Assembly: GCF_000321225.1 (NCBI RefSeq) | Contig: NW_004450404.1 | Coordinates: 2,493,749 to 2,557,748 of the forward strand | DNA from: Odobenus rosmarus divergens | Taxonomy: Eukaryota; Chordata; Mammalia; Carnivora; Odobenidae | Length of the DNA: 64,000 nt | Direction: 5' to 3' | Shown: piece by piece, positions 44,540-56,160 of the stretch | Layout: the number at the start of each line of letters is the position of its first letter | Position numbering within the stretch: the stretch's first letter is position 1 | Position numbers and translations under genes: made by a program | Notes under the pieces: model-generated | Database searches by the model: none | What the model was told of the DNA's origin: nothing | The model's input: the letters and a program-made list of their open reading frames with translations, nothing else

Positions 44540-45332
44540 AAATTTTCATATCTAGTTAGTTTACTTCTATTGCTCTCTATTGATTGTTTAAATTGTTTTA
44601 TCTCTATAATATATTTTAATGTCTGGTAGTGCTAGCTTCTTCTTATTTGTGTCTGTTTTCTGAATTTTTATATGTAATCTTGCTTTATTTTTCCAAACGA
44701 AATTTAGAATCTGTTTGTGACTTGCAAATAAAATTTGTTATTATTCTTAATGAGACTACATCACTTAGGGAGAATTGACATTTTTATTACAACACACCCT
44801 ACTAATCATGAAATATGGCTTGTCTTTGCATTTCCCACACTTCCTTTTGCACTTTTCACTGGCATTTGAAAGTTTTCCATTACATCTCCTGTTATGTTCA
44901 TTCCTAGGTATTTTGCATGTGTGTATTACTAATGTAAATTGAGATATTTTCCTCTGTTTCTTTTAATTTCTTGAGGTTTGTAAATGTGATTATTTGTGTA
45001 CATTTTTATACCCAGCCACATTATTGCATTCTATTATTATTTATAAATGTTTTTCAGTCGGTTCTTTTATTTTTCACAAGTACTGATATCAGCAGTAAAT
45101 ATGATAATATTAACTGTTTTATAAATTTTATACATTTAATTTAACTCTCTTGTCTATTTTTGTGTTGTCAGTGCCTCCAAAGCAATGGTAAATAAGAGTA
45201 GGCACCCTTGTTTTGTTTGTGATTCGAATGGCAATCCTTCTACTGTTCTGCATGTATGAGATACATATATTTAATCCTGTTAAGAAATTTCCCATTTATT
45301 CCTATTATTGAATCTTTAAAAATTCTTGGCAA

Positions 45333-45476
45333 AATTTTTAGAGATAGATGGTGGTGGTGGCTGCACAAAAATGTGAATGTACTTATGCCATTGGCTTGTG
45401 CACTTAAAAATGGTTAAAATGGTATATTTTATGTTATGTATATTTTGCCACAATAAAAATACTAGCCAAGAAAAAA
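45333..45476 (+). mobile_element. Older L1 3' end
   Basis: GATGGTGGTGGTGGCTGCAC, CACTTAAAAATGGTTAAAAT and TATATTTTGCCACAATAAAA match the L1MA/L1MB-type 3' terminus. Confidence 0.88.
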
Positions 45477-45559
45477 TAATTTCTGGATGGAGGTTGAATT
45501 TTCCAAAGGCATCTATGCAGATGATAAAGTGACATTTTTCCATATTCCTTTAACTAGAT

Positions 45560-45815
45560 GCAATATAGCATTGTGGAGAAGTACACAGGCTCTGAGCCAC
45601 CTTGCTTATGTTCAAATTCCAGCTCTGCTGCTCTCTAGCTGTATAACCTTGGGGAAATCACTTAAGCCTCTGTGTCTCTGTTTTGTTCTCTTTAAATCAT
45701 GATAATAATAGTGCCTTCCTAAGGTTTTACTGAAGATGAAATAAATTGATGTATGTAGAGCACTTAGAACAATACCTAGCACATAGGAAGTATTACATGA
45801 GTTAATATGGTGGAT
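45560..45815 (+). mobile_element. MIR SINE inside the L1M
   Basis: TAGCATTGTGGAGAAGTACA, TTCAAATTCCAGCTCTGCTG, ACCTTGGGGAAATCACTTAA, GATAATAATAGTGCCTTCC and AATACCTAGCACATAGGAAG are in MIR order. L1M antisense text resumes on the right with TTAATATGGTGGATTA. Confidence 0.92.
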
Positions 45816-46235
45816 TATTTTAATATATTTTCCATATCCCAGGTATAAAACCCCAATTCGTAATGGGGAATTATCCTGCTGGATTCCATATACTAATATT
45901 TCATTTAGAATTTTTCATTATAAATCATATGTGAGATTGGGTTCTAGTTTTCTTTTTTGTGTAATCTTTGTTGGGTTTTGATATCTATGTTTGGCTTTGT
46001 TTATAAAAAGAATATGGGAAATTTCCATGTTTTTCTATGCAGTGGGTTATTTAAGTAGCATTTGAGTTGTCCTTTAGATCTTTATTCTTCGGTAACATCA
46101 ACTCAGTCTAGTGCCAAGTGACAAATTCAAAATTTTTTTCTCTTAGCTTTTTCTATAACTTCTGTTGTCAGTTTGGAGAAAATTATATTATCTTAGAAAA
46201 ACATTCCTTACATCCAGTTTTCACATGTACTGGTG

Positions 46236-46829
46236 GGCATTGGTCAGGTGGCCTGGTCAGTGGGGAACCCTCCCAACTTGCCAAATGAGGGAGGATTTAC
46301 TTGGGCAGTAAAGGGATTTAGTTACTTCCCTTCTGGGAACCAATGCTTTGATTGGCTTTATTGTCTCCACGTCTCTTTTGGGGAATCTGGATTTTCCTCA
46401 CACTCTGTTTTGCTTTTTTTCTTAGGTCCTCATACTTAAACCAGGGGCCAGGATAGATAACTCTTCCTTTAGAGTTCAGTTCTGAATGTTGGCTGGGTGC
46501 CATAAATCTGTGATGTCTCTTCCCTGTGGTACTGTCACTGACCAGCTATGTTCATCTTTCTAGGCCCATGCTTGGTCTTTGCAGGTGCCCTCTCTAGATT
46601 TGATTTCCTCTGGATCACCCTTGCAAAGGGTTGCTCCTCCTGCTGATATTTTGGGTTATGGTTCTCCCTGCTCAGTCTTCCTCATTGGCCTGGTTCTAAC
46701 TCACTTCAATTTTCTAATATTTCCTCAAAGTTTCTGGCTTATTCTTGGTTTCCTTTCTTGTTTATATCATAGCTTTGCCTTCCTCTTTGAAAAACATTCC
46801 TTTTCCTCTGATCTTCAGGATAACAGGCC
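46236..46829. other. No recognised gene or repeat
   Basis: Pyrimidine-rich unique sequence without a supportable frame. Confidence 0.4.
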
Positions 46830-46960
46830 ATAATAATTATAGCTAACAGATACTATGCTGTTCACCCTTCTAAGCATTCTAAGTGCTTTCATATATTAAC
46901 TAATTTAATCCTCACAAAACTCTATGAAGAAGAAACTTATTATCTCTATATAGTATCATC
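46830..46960 (-). mobile_element. MIR SINE relic, antisense
   Basis: TAGCTAACAGATACTATGCT, CTAAGTGCTTTCATATATTA and TTTAATCCTCACAAAACTCT match the reverse-complement MIR. Confidence 0.88.
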
Positions 46961-46969
46961 AAAATGAAT

Positions 46970-47060
46970 TAGTCATATCTACCTTCTAGGTATGTTGTGT
47001 GAATAAAATGTTTTACACAGCACTTTGCACACATAGAGCACTCCTTAAAATTTAGCCCTT
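46970..47060 (+). mobile_element. MIR 3' part, sense
   Basis: TACCTTCTAGGTATGTTGTG, AATAAAATGTTTTACACAGC and CACATAGAGCACTCCTTAAA match the sense MIR 3' half, head-on to the antisense MIR just upstream. Confidence 0.7.
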
Positions 47061-47745
47061 ATACTTTGAGATTTGGTTTTGACTTATAGTTGCTCTACAC
47101 TTAGAATTCCTAGGCTCTTTTAACTCCTCCTCCTGAAAGGGACTTTTTTTCACTGAAACCCAAGTATTCAATCATTTGAAGAGCTTTTTATTATTATTTG
47201 TGATCATAAGCGTCATCCCTCAATTTTGCCACCCTCACTGATATTAAGGCTATATTTAGCTACAACTTTCTCACTCTGCCAGAATGTATATACATATTTC
47301 CTTATTTAATTTTCATATTTTACATTTCTGTGTGTTATTTTAAGTTTTATCTCCAGTGATTTTTTTCCTTCCAAAATTCAATGAGGTAATTTCTTCAAGA
47401 TAAAGCAGCTCACAGTGTTAGATTTTTAATGTGCAGCAAAAAAAGCACTGAGATCCCTTTTGGTGTTAGAAAATGTGTCCATTTCACTGACAGACCCCTT
47501 CCTTATTGGAGAAAGTTACACATGCTATGTGACTGTCTCTTTAATTTAAATCTAGGGCACTCAAGGAGCTGGACAGCAGACTATTTGAAGAAACTGAAGT
47601 GATATTTCTAGTATTCTTGCTGTTTGTGTATGCAAAAAGGTGGGTGCTACCCTCCATTCAGACTCTATAGGACTGCTGGGCAATGGAAAAAAGGGTACTT
47701 ACTGCTCTTTTCCAGCTAGGGTCATTTTGGGGCCAGTGTCCTAAG
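47061..47745. other. No recognised gene or repeat
   Basis: Unique AT-rich sequence. Confidence 0.4.
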
Positions 47746-47908
47746 CAGTGATTCTCAATCCTACCTGCACATCAGAATCACCCAGGAGTTTAAAAAAATC
47801 CTGATGTCCAAAGCCCCAGATCAATTAAATCTGGATTGAACTACAGGCATCAGTACCTTTTGTAGCTCTCTGGTGATTCTACTGTGTGGTAAAGATTGAG
47901 AATAACTG
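47746..47908. mobile_element. Full MER5A-type hAT element
   Basis: Terminal inverted repeats CAGTGATTCTCAATC and GATTGAGAATAACTG bound it. Inside are ATCAGAATCACCCAGGAG and CTCTGGTGATTCTACTGTG. Confidence 0.88.
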
Positions 47909-48574
47909 CTCTAATTCCTTTGGTCCTGTCCAATTTAGTTTGACATTAAGGTGCTACAGAAAAGTATTAGCACTGATGACTAATAGGTGGGAAAAAAATC
48001 AATTTGTAAATCCTCTGAAGAATTATTGCTAGGTAGCCACCTGCTAAGACAGAGGAATAGGTGATAGCATCTCTTCATGGTGCCTTCTAGCTGGAGGGCA
48101 ATCTGGCAGTTTTAAAAATCTTTATTCAAAGTACGGTAATTCACAGTGCAAATGGATTAGAAGTTATTGGGGGGATCATCTTTTATTTCAACATGTCATT
48201 TTCTAATCTTCTTGATACTTGTTTATTTCATATTATTTCAGATGTTTTACCTTACTTCTTATTTGGTGTGGCTTACCCCAGGTCTCTTTTCTTTTATTGG
48301 GGAAGTGGGAGCCTGCTTTCAAATGTGTCATCAAATATCTCTTATTATTTAAGATCTGTGATCTAAGTTCCATGCTTCTAGTTTCATCTGCCAACACAAG
48401 TCTTACAGATCTCAAGTCTTGAGAAAATTCCATGTGAGCCTTATATCATTCAGGATGAAAGCTCAGGAACAACATGGGCCAATGTTTGTGGTCCACTATT
48501 AAAGCTAATGCTTTCTGTATATCACATATTTTGAGATAAACCACATTACTTTACAGATATAATGATTTTCTTTC
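47909..48574. other. No recognised gene or repeat
   Basis: Unique sequence. Confidence 0.4.
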
Positions 48575-48760
48575 TAAATATTTTTCTTTTTATGAGATAT
48601 AATTGACATATAACATTGTGTAAGTTTAGGGCATACAACATGTTGATGTGATAAATTTATATATTGCAATATAATTACTATGACAGTTTTAGCTAACACT
48701 CCTATCACATCAAATAACTACCATTTCTTTTTTGTGATGAGAACCTTTAAGTCTCAGCAA
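48575..48760 (-). mobile_element. L1M 3' UTR fragment, minus strand
   Basis: TTTATGAGATATAATTGACA, TAACATTGTGTAAGTTTAGG and CATACAACATGTTGATGTG match the antisense L1M tail. Confidence 0.8.
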
Positions 48761-48939
48761 TTTTGAATCCATTCCTTCCTCTTAGTGATCTCAAATCTAG
48801 ATTATTACCAGTCTCCTGACTGGTCTTTCTTAAATCTGGTCATCGATGCTGTTGGCAGGTTGGTTGGCTCAAATGCAAATCTGTCTCTATTCTACTCGTT
48901 CTTAAACTTAACCCTTTAACAGGTCACCTCTGATGATGT

Positions 48940-48974
<35 letters not shown>

Positions 48975-50545
48975 TTATGTTTCAGGTTTTTATTTAAATT
49001 CTAGTTAGTTAACACAATGTAATATTGGTATCAGGAGTAGAATTTAGTGATTCATCATTTACATATAATACCCAGTGCTCATCACAAGTGCCCTCCTTAA
49101 TACCCATCACCCATTTAGCCCATCCCTTGCCTACTTCCCCTCCATCAACCCTCAGTTTGTTCTCTGTAGTTAAGAGTCTCTCTTATGGTTTACCTCCCTT
49201 TTTTTTTCTTTCCTCTATGTTCATCTGTTTTGTTTCTTAAATTCTACATATGAGTGAAATCATATGGTATTTGTCTTTCTCTGACTGATTTATTTCACTT
49301 AGCATAGTACACTCTAGCTCCATCCACATTGTTGCAAATGACAAGATTTCATTCTTTTTGATAGCTGAGTAATATTCCATTTGTATATAATACCACTTCT
49401 TTATCCATTCATCAATCAATGGACATTTGGGCTCTTTGCATAAATTGGCTGTTGTTGATAATGCTGCTATAAACATCAGGGTGCATGTATCCCTTTGAAT
49501 CAGTATTTTTGTATCTTTTGGGTAAATACTTAGTAGTGAAATTGCGGGGTCAAAGGGTAGTGCTACTTTTAACTTTTTGAGGAACCTCCACACTGTTTTC
49601 CAGAGTGGCTGCCCCAGTTTGCATTCCCACCAAGAGTGTAAGAGGGTTCCCTTTTTCCACATTCTTGCCAACATCTGTTGTTTCCTGTGTTGTTAATTTT
49701 AGCCATTCTGAAAGGTATAAGGTGGTACCAGCATTTTTCACAGAGCTAGAACAAACAATCCTAAAATTTGTATGGAACTACAAAAGACCTCAAATAGCCA
49801 AAGCAATCCTGAAAGAGAAAAGCAAAGCTGGAGGCATCAGAATTCCAGACTTCAAATTTTATTACAAAGCTGTAGCCATAAAGACAGTATGGTACTGGCA
49901 CAAAAACAGACACATAGATCAATGGAACAGAATAGAAAACCCAAAAATGGACCCACAACTATATGGTCAACTAATTTTCAACAAAGCAAGGAAGAATACC
50001 CAGTGGAAAAAAGACAGTCTCTTCCACAAATGGCATTGGGAAAACTGGACAGCAACACATAGAAGAAAGAAACTGGACCACCTTCTTTCACCATGCACAA
50101 AAATAAATTCAAAATAGATGAAAGAGCTAAATATGAGACAAGAAACCATCAAAATTCTAGAGGGGAACACAGGCAGCAAACTCTAACCTCAGCCATAGCA
50201 ACTTCTTACTAGAGGCAAGGGAAACAAAAGCAAAGTGAACTATTGTGACTTCATCGAGATAAAAAGCTTCTGTATAGTGTAGGAAACAATCAACAAAACT
50301 AAAATGCAACCTTTGGAAGGGGAGAGGATATTTGCAAATGATATATCTGATAAAGGGTTAGTATCCAAAATTTATAAAGATCCTATCAAACCCAACACCT
50401 GAAACCCAAATAATCCAGTTAAGAAATGGACAGAAGACATGAATAGGCATTTTCCCAAAGAAGACATCCAGACAGCTAATAGACACATGAAAAGATGCTC
50501 AACATCACTGATCATCAGGGAAATACAAATCAAAACTACAATGAG
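48940..50545 (-). mobile_element. L1 with 5' inversion (twin priming)
   Basis: On the minus strand the 3' segment (49735 to 48978) runs from ORF2 (LEWLKLTT-like start, then [20 protein letters not shown] and the C terminus) through the 3' UTR to a (TTTA)n-form A tail at 48940-48977. The 5' segment, 49736-50545, is inverted and so reads sense on the plus strand: [40 protein letters not shown] and [18 protein letters not shown]. The outer end of the inverted segment and the start of the 3' segment are adjacent in the source L1. Confidence 0.95.
49605..50117 (+). pseudogene. L1 ORF2 fragment in the inverted segment
   Basis: The L1 coding part starts at [16 protein letters not shown] (about 49735) and stays open to TKINSK at 50117. 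The frame's first 43 codons are antisense L1, not coding. It is a linker region between RT and the C-terminal domain, with no start or catalytic motif of its own. Non-functional. Confidence 0.9.
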
Positions 50546-50654
50546 ATGTCCATGTATTTTAACATGGCATTCAAGGCCCTGTGTTTTCTCCCTTTGTCTA
50601 CACCTTTACCCTACTTCTTCCCACTCTTTACTTTGCACTTCATGCTTGACTTTC

Positions 50655-50770
50655 TTTTTTCCCTTCTTTTTTAAAATTTAAATTCAATTAGCCAATACGT
50701 AGTACATCATTTAGTTTTTGATATAATGTTCAATGATTCATTAGTTGCATATAATACCCAGTGCTCATGA
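50655..50770 (-). mobile_element. Short L1 3' insertion with TSD
   Basis: T-rich start then TAGCCAATACGTAGTACATC-like text and TTTTTGATATAATGTTCAAT. TSD CTTGACTTTC at 50645-50654 and 50773-50782. Confidence 0.92.
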
Positions 50771-51004
50771 TACTTGACTTTCAGGACAGTTTAACTCACT
50801 TGGCTTTTCCTTTGTCCTTCCTGTCTGCAGTGCCTTCTTCTGGTAAACTCCTACTTTTTCAGATTCACCCAGGCATTACTACCACTCTATTTCCACCCCA
50901 AGTTCAGTGCCTGGTACAGAGAAGGTGTTTAATAAATACACAGAAGTAATACATTCCATATCAGCTTACAAACCATAGTATATAACAGGGGAGGCCATGA
51001 AGGT

Positions 51005-51390
51005 GACTATTTTAGGTTGGGTTCCCTAGAAGCAGAGTCTGAGACAAATATTCATGTGACAATGATTTAGTAGGACATGTTTCTAGAAAAAAACCACCAG
51101 GGGAGTGGGACGAGGAAAGAAAGGAAGTCAAGCAACTGAGTGGTAGCAATATGCCACAGAAAAAGTTCTGGAAATAGTTCATAGGTCACACTTCAGAGCT
51201 GTCCAATCAACTCCAAATCCAGGAGGGCTTATTTGTCTTCTCTACAAAGTAAGCATAGGTTAGGGGCTATGGAGAGAAGAAGTAAATCCTCAGGCACTTC
51301 TGGCTTTTCATGCACACAGCCAAACCAGATTCTGACAGCCAGAGGGCAGCTGGCCAACAAAGACACAGGTGCTGACTGTTGGGAGGAAAA
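51005..51390. repeat. Ancient interspersed repeat, family Q copy 3
   Basis: GGTTGGGTTCCCTAGAAGCA, GAGTCTGAGACAAATATTCA and CCACCAGGGGAGTGGGACGA follow the order in the other Q copies. Confidence 0.6.
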
Positions 51391-51879
51391 GCACGCCTAC
51401 TAGGAGCAGGTGTGCATGAAAATGGTATGGGCACAGCACTGTCAACATATGCTATAATGATTGTGGTCTAAATCTAGACATGGAAATTGTCCTCTAGAAC
51501 TCTGTATCAATAACACCATCCAGAGATCACTCCTAGACCACTTTTGCAAAACCAAACAGCCCTGACTCAACCTCGAGCAGAAAGAGTAGAAGGGATGGGG
51601 CCAAAGTTCAGTGAGGGCATTCAGAATATGGGAAATTTGTCATTTTGCCCTAAGTTATGAAAACAGGGCCCCTTCATTTGGAGCCATGGGATCACAAGAG
51701 TGCCCAAAATGATTAAGCTTAAGTTTTAAGGCAAAGAAGTCACCTGCTTTCCCATAGAATAAAAGTCCCTGGCTTAAAGCAAGGATATCACGTGGCATAA
51801 ATAAACTCCAGTAGGAAGACCTCAGGTATATGAAAATCTAATACCTTCACTTGCTGTGGTCAATTACACTACATAAGGT
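51391..51879. other. No recognised gene or repeat
   Basis: Unique sequence. Confidence 0.4.
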
Positions 51880-52020
51880 ATAGGAATCACCTGCTCATCA
51901 TGTTAAAATGTAGATTCTGATTTAGCAGTCTGGACTGGGGCTTGATATTCTCCATTTCTACACACTCCCAGATGATACTGATATTGCTGGTCCAAAGACC
52001 ACACTGGAAGTAGCAAGGTC
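51880..52020 (+). mobile_element. MER20-type hAT fragment
   Basis: TGTTAAAATGTAGATTCTGA, TTTAGCAGTCTGGACTGGGG, TGCTGGTCCAAAGACCACAC and AGTAGCAAGG follow the family order. Confidence 0.85.
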
Positions 52021-52056
52021 CTGGGGCACACTTAGAAGTGAAAATATAACACAAAA

Positions 52057-52252
52057 GGGGTGCCTGTGTGGCTCACTTGGTTAAATGTCTAGCTCCTGGT
52101 TTTGGCTCAGGTCATGATCTCATGGGTCTTGGGATTGAGCCCTGAGTTGGGGCTCCATGCTCAGTGGGGAATCTGCTTGAAGATTCTCTCCCTCTGCCCC
52201 TTCCCCCACTCACACTCTTTCTCTCAAATAAATAAATAAATCTTTAAAAAAA
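52057..52252 (+). mobile_element. Can-SINE with TSD
   Basis: GGGGTGCCTGTGTGGCTCAC head and (AAATA)n tail. TSD core GAAAATATA at 52040-52048 and 52253-52261. Confidence 0.95.
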
Positions 52253-53053
52253 GAAAATATAGCATAACAAAAACAAATAGAAAAAGAACCTAAATTTGTG
52301 ATTTAAAGTTTAGAAAGAAAGCAATACAAAGGAGGCTGCTACTACCTTTCTTTTAGCTTTATTCAATATCTCAGGGACTGCTGATCTTGTTTCCTAGAAG
52401 AGGAACTTTAAGAAAAGATGTTCTCACAGACACAAGGGAAGATGGCAGGGTAGTAGGACCCTAAGCCCAACTCATCTCATGGATACAATTAGATAACACA
52501 TCAGTGTAAATAACCCAGAAAAAATTACCTGAAGACTGGCAGAACAAACTCTCCACAGCTAAATGTGGAGAAGAGGCTGTATCAAAGAGGGTAGGAAAGG
52601 TGGAGATGAGGTCAGAAGCTAAAGAGACCCATAAGACTGTCTGCAGGAGGGAGGAATACCACAGGTGCAGAGAGGGGAGACAGACTCTCACAGCAAGGAA
52701 CTCTAATGGGGAGGACAAATCCCCATAATATTTGACTTTGAAAACCAGGGGGCTGAATTTCACAAGTTCTTATAATCAGCAAGACTGAAAACCAACAAGA
52801 ACTTTAAAAATCAGCAAGCCTGGCTCTGGGAGAGCCAGGAGGGTGAGAAGAAACTGAGTCCCACCCTTAAAGGGACAGTACAACAAAGCCACAGACATAC
52901 AGCATAGACACAGAAGTTTGAAAAAAGCCTGGGGTATACAGGAGGGAGATTTGTTTACTAATATAGTGTGTGCTGGAGGGGCAGGGATTGCTGGGAAACT
53001 TCTGAAGGAACAAAGGAGCTAGCTGGAACCATTTCCATCTCCCACTCCCCAGC

Positions 53054-53464
53054 CTAAACACATGCCCACCTGCAGGAACCACTATGGCACCAACACTCAC
53101 TACCTAACTTGCTAACAGTGCACCCCACCCACACATTCTCCTGAGGATATGCCCTTTCCAGCTGGGCCTCCACTCCAGGTCTCCTCCCATAGCAGACTGT
53201 AAACCTTGATAACACTGCATCCCACCACCACATCCCTCTGCAGATCTTCCTCTCCAATAGGCTCTTGGCCAGAGTCCATTCAAAGTGGTGCCACAAACGT
53301 GGGATTGTGCAAACAGCCCCAACGGGAGCCAGCACCATTCCAAAATGACTGCTGGGCCCAAGGAGGGAAAGATAACCACACACACCAGTCAGACTGCAGC
53401 CCAAGCAGTGGTCTGGGGGAAGATAGCTGGTCTGACTATAGCCCCACCAACCAACAAAAGCTTC
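53054..53464 (-). other. Antisense open frame in the L1-B 5' UTR
   Basis: The frame equivalent to the L1-A antisense ORF is open from a TGA (53465-53467) down to 53054. The L1-A ATG is not present in this copy; the first ATG in frame falls at the GMVLAPVGAV stretch. An in-frame 32-codon duplication, each unit beginning Leu-Glu-Arg, makes it longer than L1-A in the C-terminal half, and the frame is regained at SKLGSECW (L1-A: SKLGSKSC). Confidence 0.5.
53109..53300 (+). repeat. 96-97-bp tandem duplication in the L1-B 5' UTR
   Basis: TTGCTAACAGTGCACCCCAC at 53109 and TTGATAACACTGCATCCCAC at 53206 start two diverged units. L1-A has one unit at the corresponding place (about 35058-35140). Confidence 0.75.
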
Positions 53465-53837
53465 TCAGTGTACAAAACAGGGAAAGCACCCTGAAGTTTG
53501 GTGCTACTGCATCTCTGGCAAATACCTGGTTTGACTCAACGAAAGCCCAAGGCAGCCCCAGACTGGCACACTAACAACACAGGGACCAAACCCTGCCCAC
53601 AACAGGCAAAGAGAGCCATTGCAGATAACTGGACTGCAGGCAAATGTAACTCAGTTACAACAGTAGGGTGCTTGCAATACACATAGGAGATACCCCTGAA
53701 GAGCAAAGCTCTGGTGAAGAGGGAACATTGCACTGAAGGGCACTACCGAACCTCTTCTTCATAAGGACGCTACTTTCAAGAGCAGGAGACGTAGCTGACT
53801 TTCCTAACATGAAAACAGACACAGAGAGTTAGACAAA

Positions 53838-54735
53838 ATGAGGAAACAGAGGAATATGTCCCAAATGAAAGAAACAGACAAAATCATGGAAAAAGAGCTA
53901 AACAAGATTGAAATAAATAATATACCTGATATAAAATTTAAACTAGTGGTCATAAAAGTACTCACTGGCTTGAGAAAAGAGTGGTGGACCTCAGTGAGGC
54001 CCTCAATAAAAGATAGAAAACCTAAAACAGAACCAATCAGAGATGAAGAACCCAATAAATGAAATTAAAAATACTAGAGGGAATGAATAGTAGACTAGAG
54101 GAAGCAGAATAATGGATCAGTGACCTGAAGGACAGAGTAAAAGAAAGCAGTCAAGCTGAACATGTGAGCAAAAAAAGTAATACAAAATGAAAACAGACTT
54201 AGAAAACTCAGCTACATCATCAAGTGTAATAACATTCACATCATAGGGATCCTATCGGACAGAAAATTACTTTGAAGAAACAATAGGTGAAAACTTCCTG
54301 AATTTGGGGAAGGAAACAGAAATCCAGATCCAGGAGGCACAGAGATTTCCCCAACAAAATCAACCCAAGGAGGTTCACACCAAGACACATAGTAATTAAA
54401 ATGGCAAAAGTAGTGATGAAGAGAGAATTTTAAAAAGCAACAGGAGAAAACAGTTACATACAAAGGAAATTCCAGAAGGCTATTAGCTGATTTTTCAGGA
54501 GAAACTTTGCAGGCTAGAAGAAAGTGGCATGATATGTTCGAATTGCTGAAAGGAAAAAACCTGCAGCCAAGAATACTCTATCCAGCCAGGCTATCATTCA
54601 GAAAAGAAGAAAAGATAAAGAGTTTCCCAGAAAGACAAAAGTTAAAGGAATTCAGAACCACTAAACTAGGCTTACAAGAAATGTTAAAGGGGACTCTGAG
54701 TGGAAAGGAAAGATCATAGGGAGGAGTAAGAAAAG
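53838..54735 (+). pseudogene. L1-B ORF1 remnant
   Basis: Opens with MRKQRNMSQMKETDKIME, passes ELNKIEINNIPDIKFKLVVI, then stops. The C-terminal RNA-binding domain resumes at 54507 with MQARRKWHDMFELLKGKNLQ, PRILYPARLSFRKEEKIKSF and ends near GTLSGKERS. The RRM part between them is frameshifted, with the PEGEER segment largely lost near 54250. Not functional. Confidence 0.92.
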
Positions 54736-55079
54736 TAGAATGCAAAAAGCAGTAAAAATAAGTATATCTGTAAAAATCAGTCAAGAGTCTCACAAAATAA
54801 AGAGATGTAAAGTACAACACCATATACCTAAAATGTGGAGGGAGAGGAGTGAAGAATGGGTTCAAAACTTAACTGACCATCGACTTAATACAGACTGCTT
54901 TCTGCAGATGATGTTATATACAAACTGAGTGGTAACTACAAATCAAAAATCAGTAATAGAAATGCAAAAAATAAAGAGAAAGGAATCCAACTATATCACT
55001 AAAGAAAGCCAACTGACAGAAGAAAGAAAGAGAACAAAGGAAGAGAGAAGAACTACAAAAACAACCACAAAAGAAATAA

Positions 55080-55900
55080 CAAAATGTCAATAACTACATA
55101 CCTATCAGTAATTACTTTGAATGTAAATGGACTGAACACTTCAATCAAAAGACTTAGGTGATGGAATGGATAAATAAGTAAAACCCAGCTATATGCTGCT
55201 TATAAGAGACTCATTTGAGACCTAACGACACATACAGATCAAAAGTAAGGGATGGAATCACATTTATCATGCAAATGGATGTGAAAAGAAAGCTAAGGTA
55301 GCAATACTTATATCAGGCCAAATAGCCTTTAAAACAAAGACTGTAACAGGAGACAAAGAAGGACACTAAAAAATCATAAAAGGAACAATCCAACAAGAAG
55401 ATATAACAATTGTCAATATTTATGCAGCCAATACAGGAGCACCCAGATACATAAAACAGTTAATAACAAACATAAAGGAAATAACTATTAGTAATAAAAT
55501 AATGGTGGGGGACTTTAACACCCCATTTACATTGATGGATAGATCATCCAAACAGAAAATCAACAAAGAAACAGTGGCTTTGAATTAAATACTGGACCAG
55601 ATGGCACTAAGAGATAAATTCAGAAGATTCCTTTCTCAAAGAGCAGAATACACATTCTTTTTAAGTGCACATGGAACATTCTCCAGAATAGATCACATAT
55701 TAGGCTGGAAAACAAGTCTCAACAAATTAAAAAAAATCAAAGTCATACCATGCATCTTTTCTGACCACAATGATATGAAACTAGAAATCAAACACAAGAA
55801 AAAATCTGGAAAGAGCACAAAAACATGGAAGTTAAATTATATGCTATTAACAATGAATGGGCCAACCAAGAAATCAAAGAAGAAATAAAAAAGTACATGG
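55080..55900 (+). pseudogene. L1-B ORF2 endonuclease remnant
   Basis: The start of ORF2 is more readable than in L1-A: codons for TYLSVITLNVNGLNTSIKRL near 55095 follow. Later come IVNIYAANTGAPRYIKQ-like codons (about 55410) and, from 55601, RAEYTFFLSAHGTFSRIDHI with the end motif FSDHNDMKLEI, retaining the catalytic His. Frameshifts lie between. Confidence 0.9.
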
Positions 55901-56031
55901 CAATAGATGAAAAGGAAGTCACAAGGTTTAGAAGGTTTGGGATGCAGCAAAAGCTCTTCTAAGATGGAAGTTTATAGGAATACAGGCCTATCTCAAGAAG
56001 CAAGGAAAACCTCAAATAAACAATGTAACCA

Positions 56032-56096
56032 CATCGTTGCAAATGGCAAGCTTTCATTCTTTTTGATGGCTGCATAATATTCTATTCTATATATCT

Positions 56097-56160
<64 letters not shown>

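Larger units (their letters stand above)
42380..46235 (-). mobile_element. Ancient L1M, antisense, host of five insertions
   Basis: Plus-strand words run in reverse ORF2 order: CTTATTTAACCAGTGCCTCT, CACAAACAATGCCACAATGA, TTGATAAATATTGCCAGTTT, then RT-region antisense text GGTAAATAAGAGTAGGCACC and CCTTGTTTTGTTTGTGATTC near 45200, and TGGATTCCATATACTAATAT near 45880. It is split by an LTR, a young L1, a SINE, an older L1 tail and a MIR. Confidence 0.85.
48780..50945 (+). mobile_element. L2 LINE relic split by two L1 insertions
   Basis: L2-like pieces lie at 48780-48939, 50546-50644 and 50783-50945. They have TTTAACATGGCATTCAAGGC and, at the end, TTCAGTGCCTGGTACAGAGA then AGGTGTTTAATAAATA, the L2 3' terminus. 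Confidence 0.7.

Noticed and set aside
53206..53574. 122-codon sense frame in the L1-B 5' UTR
   Set aside because: No counterpart of this frame in L1-A, so not supported as a real product.
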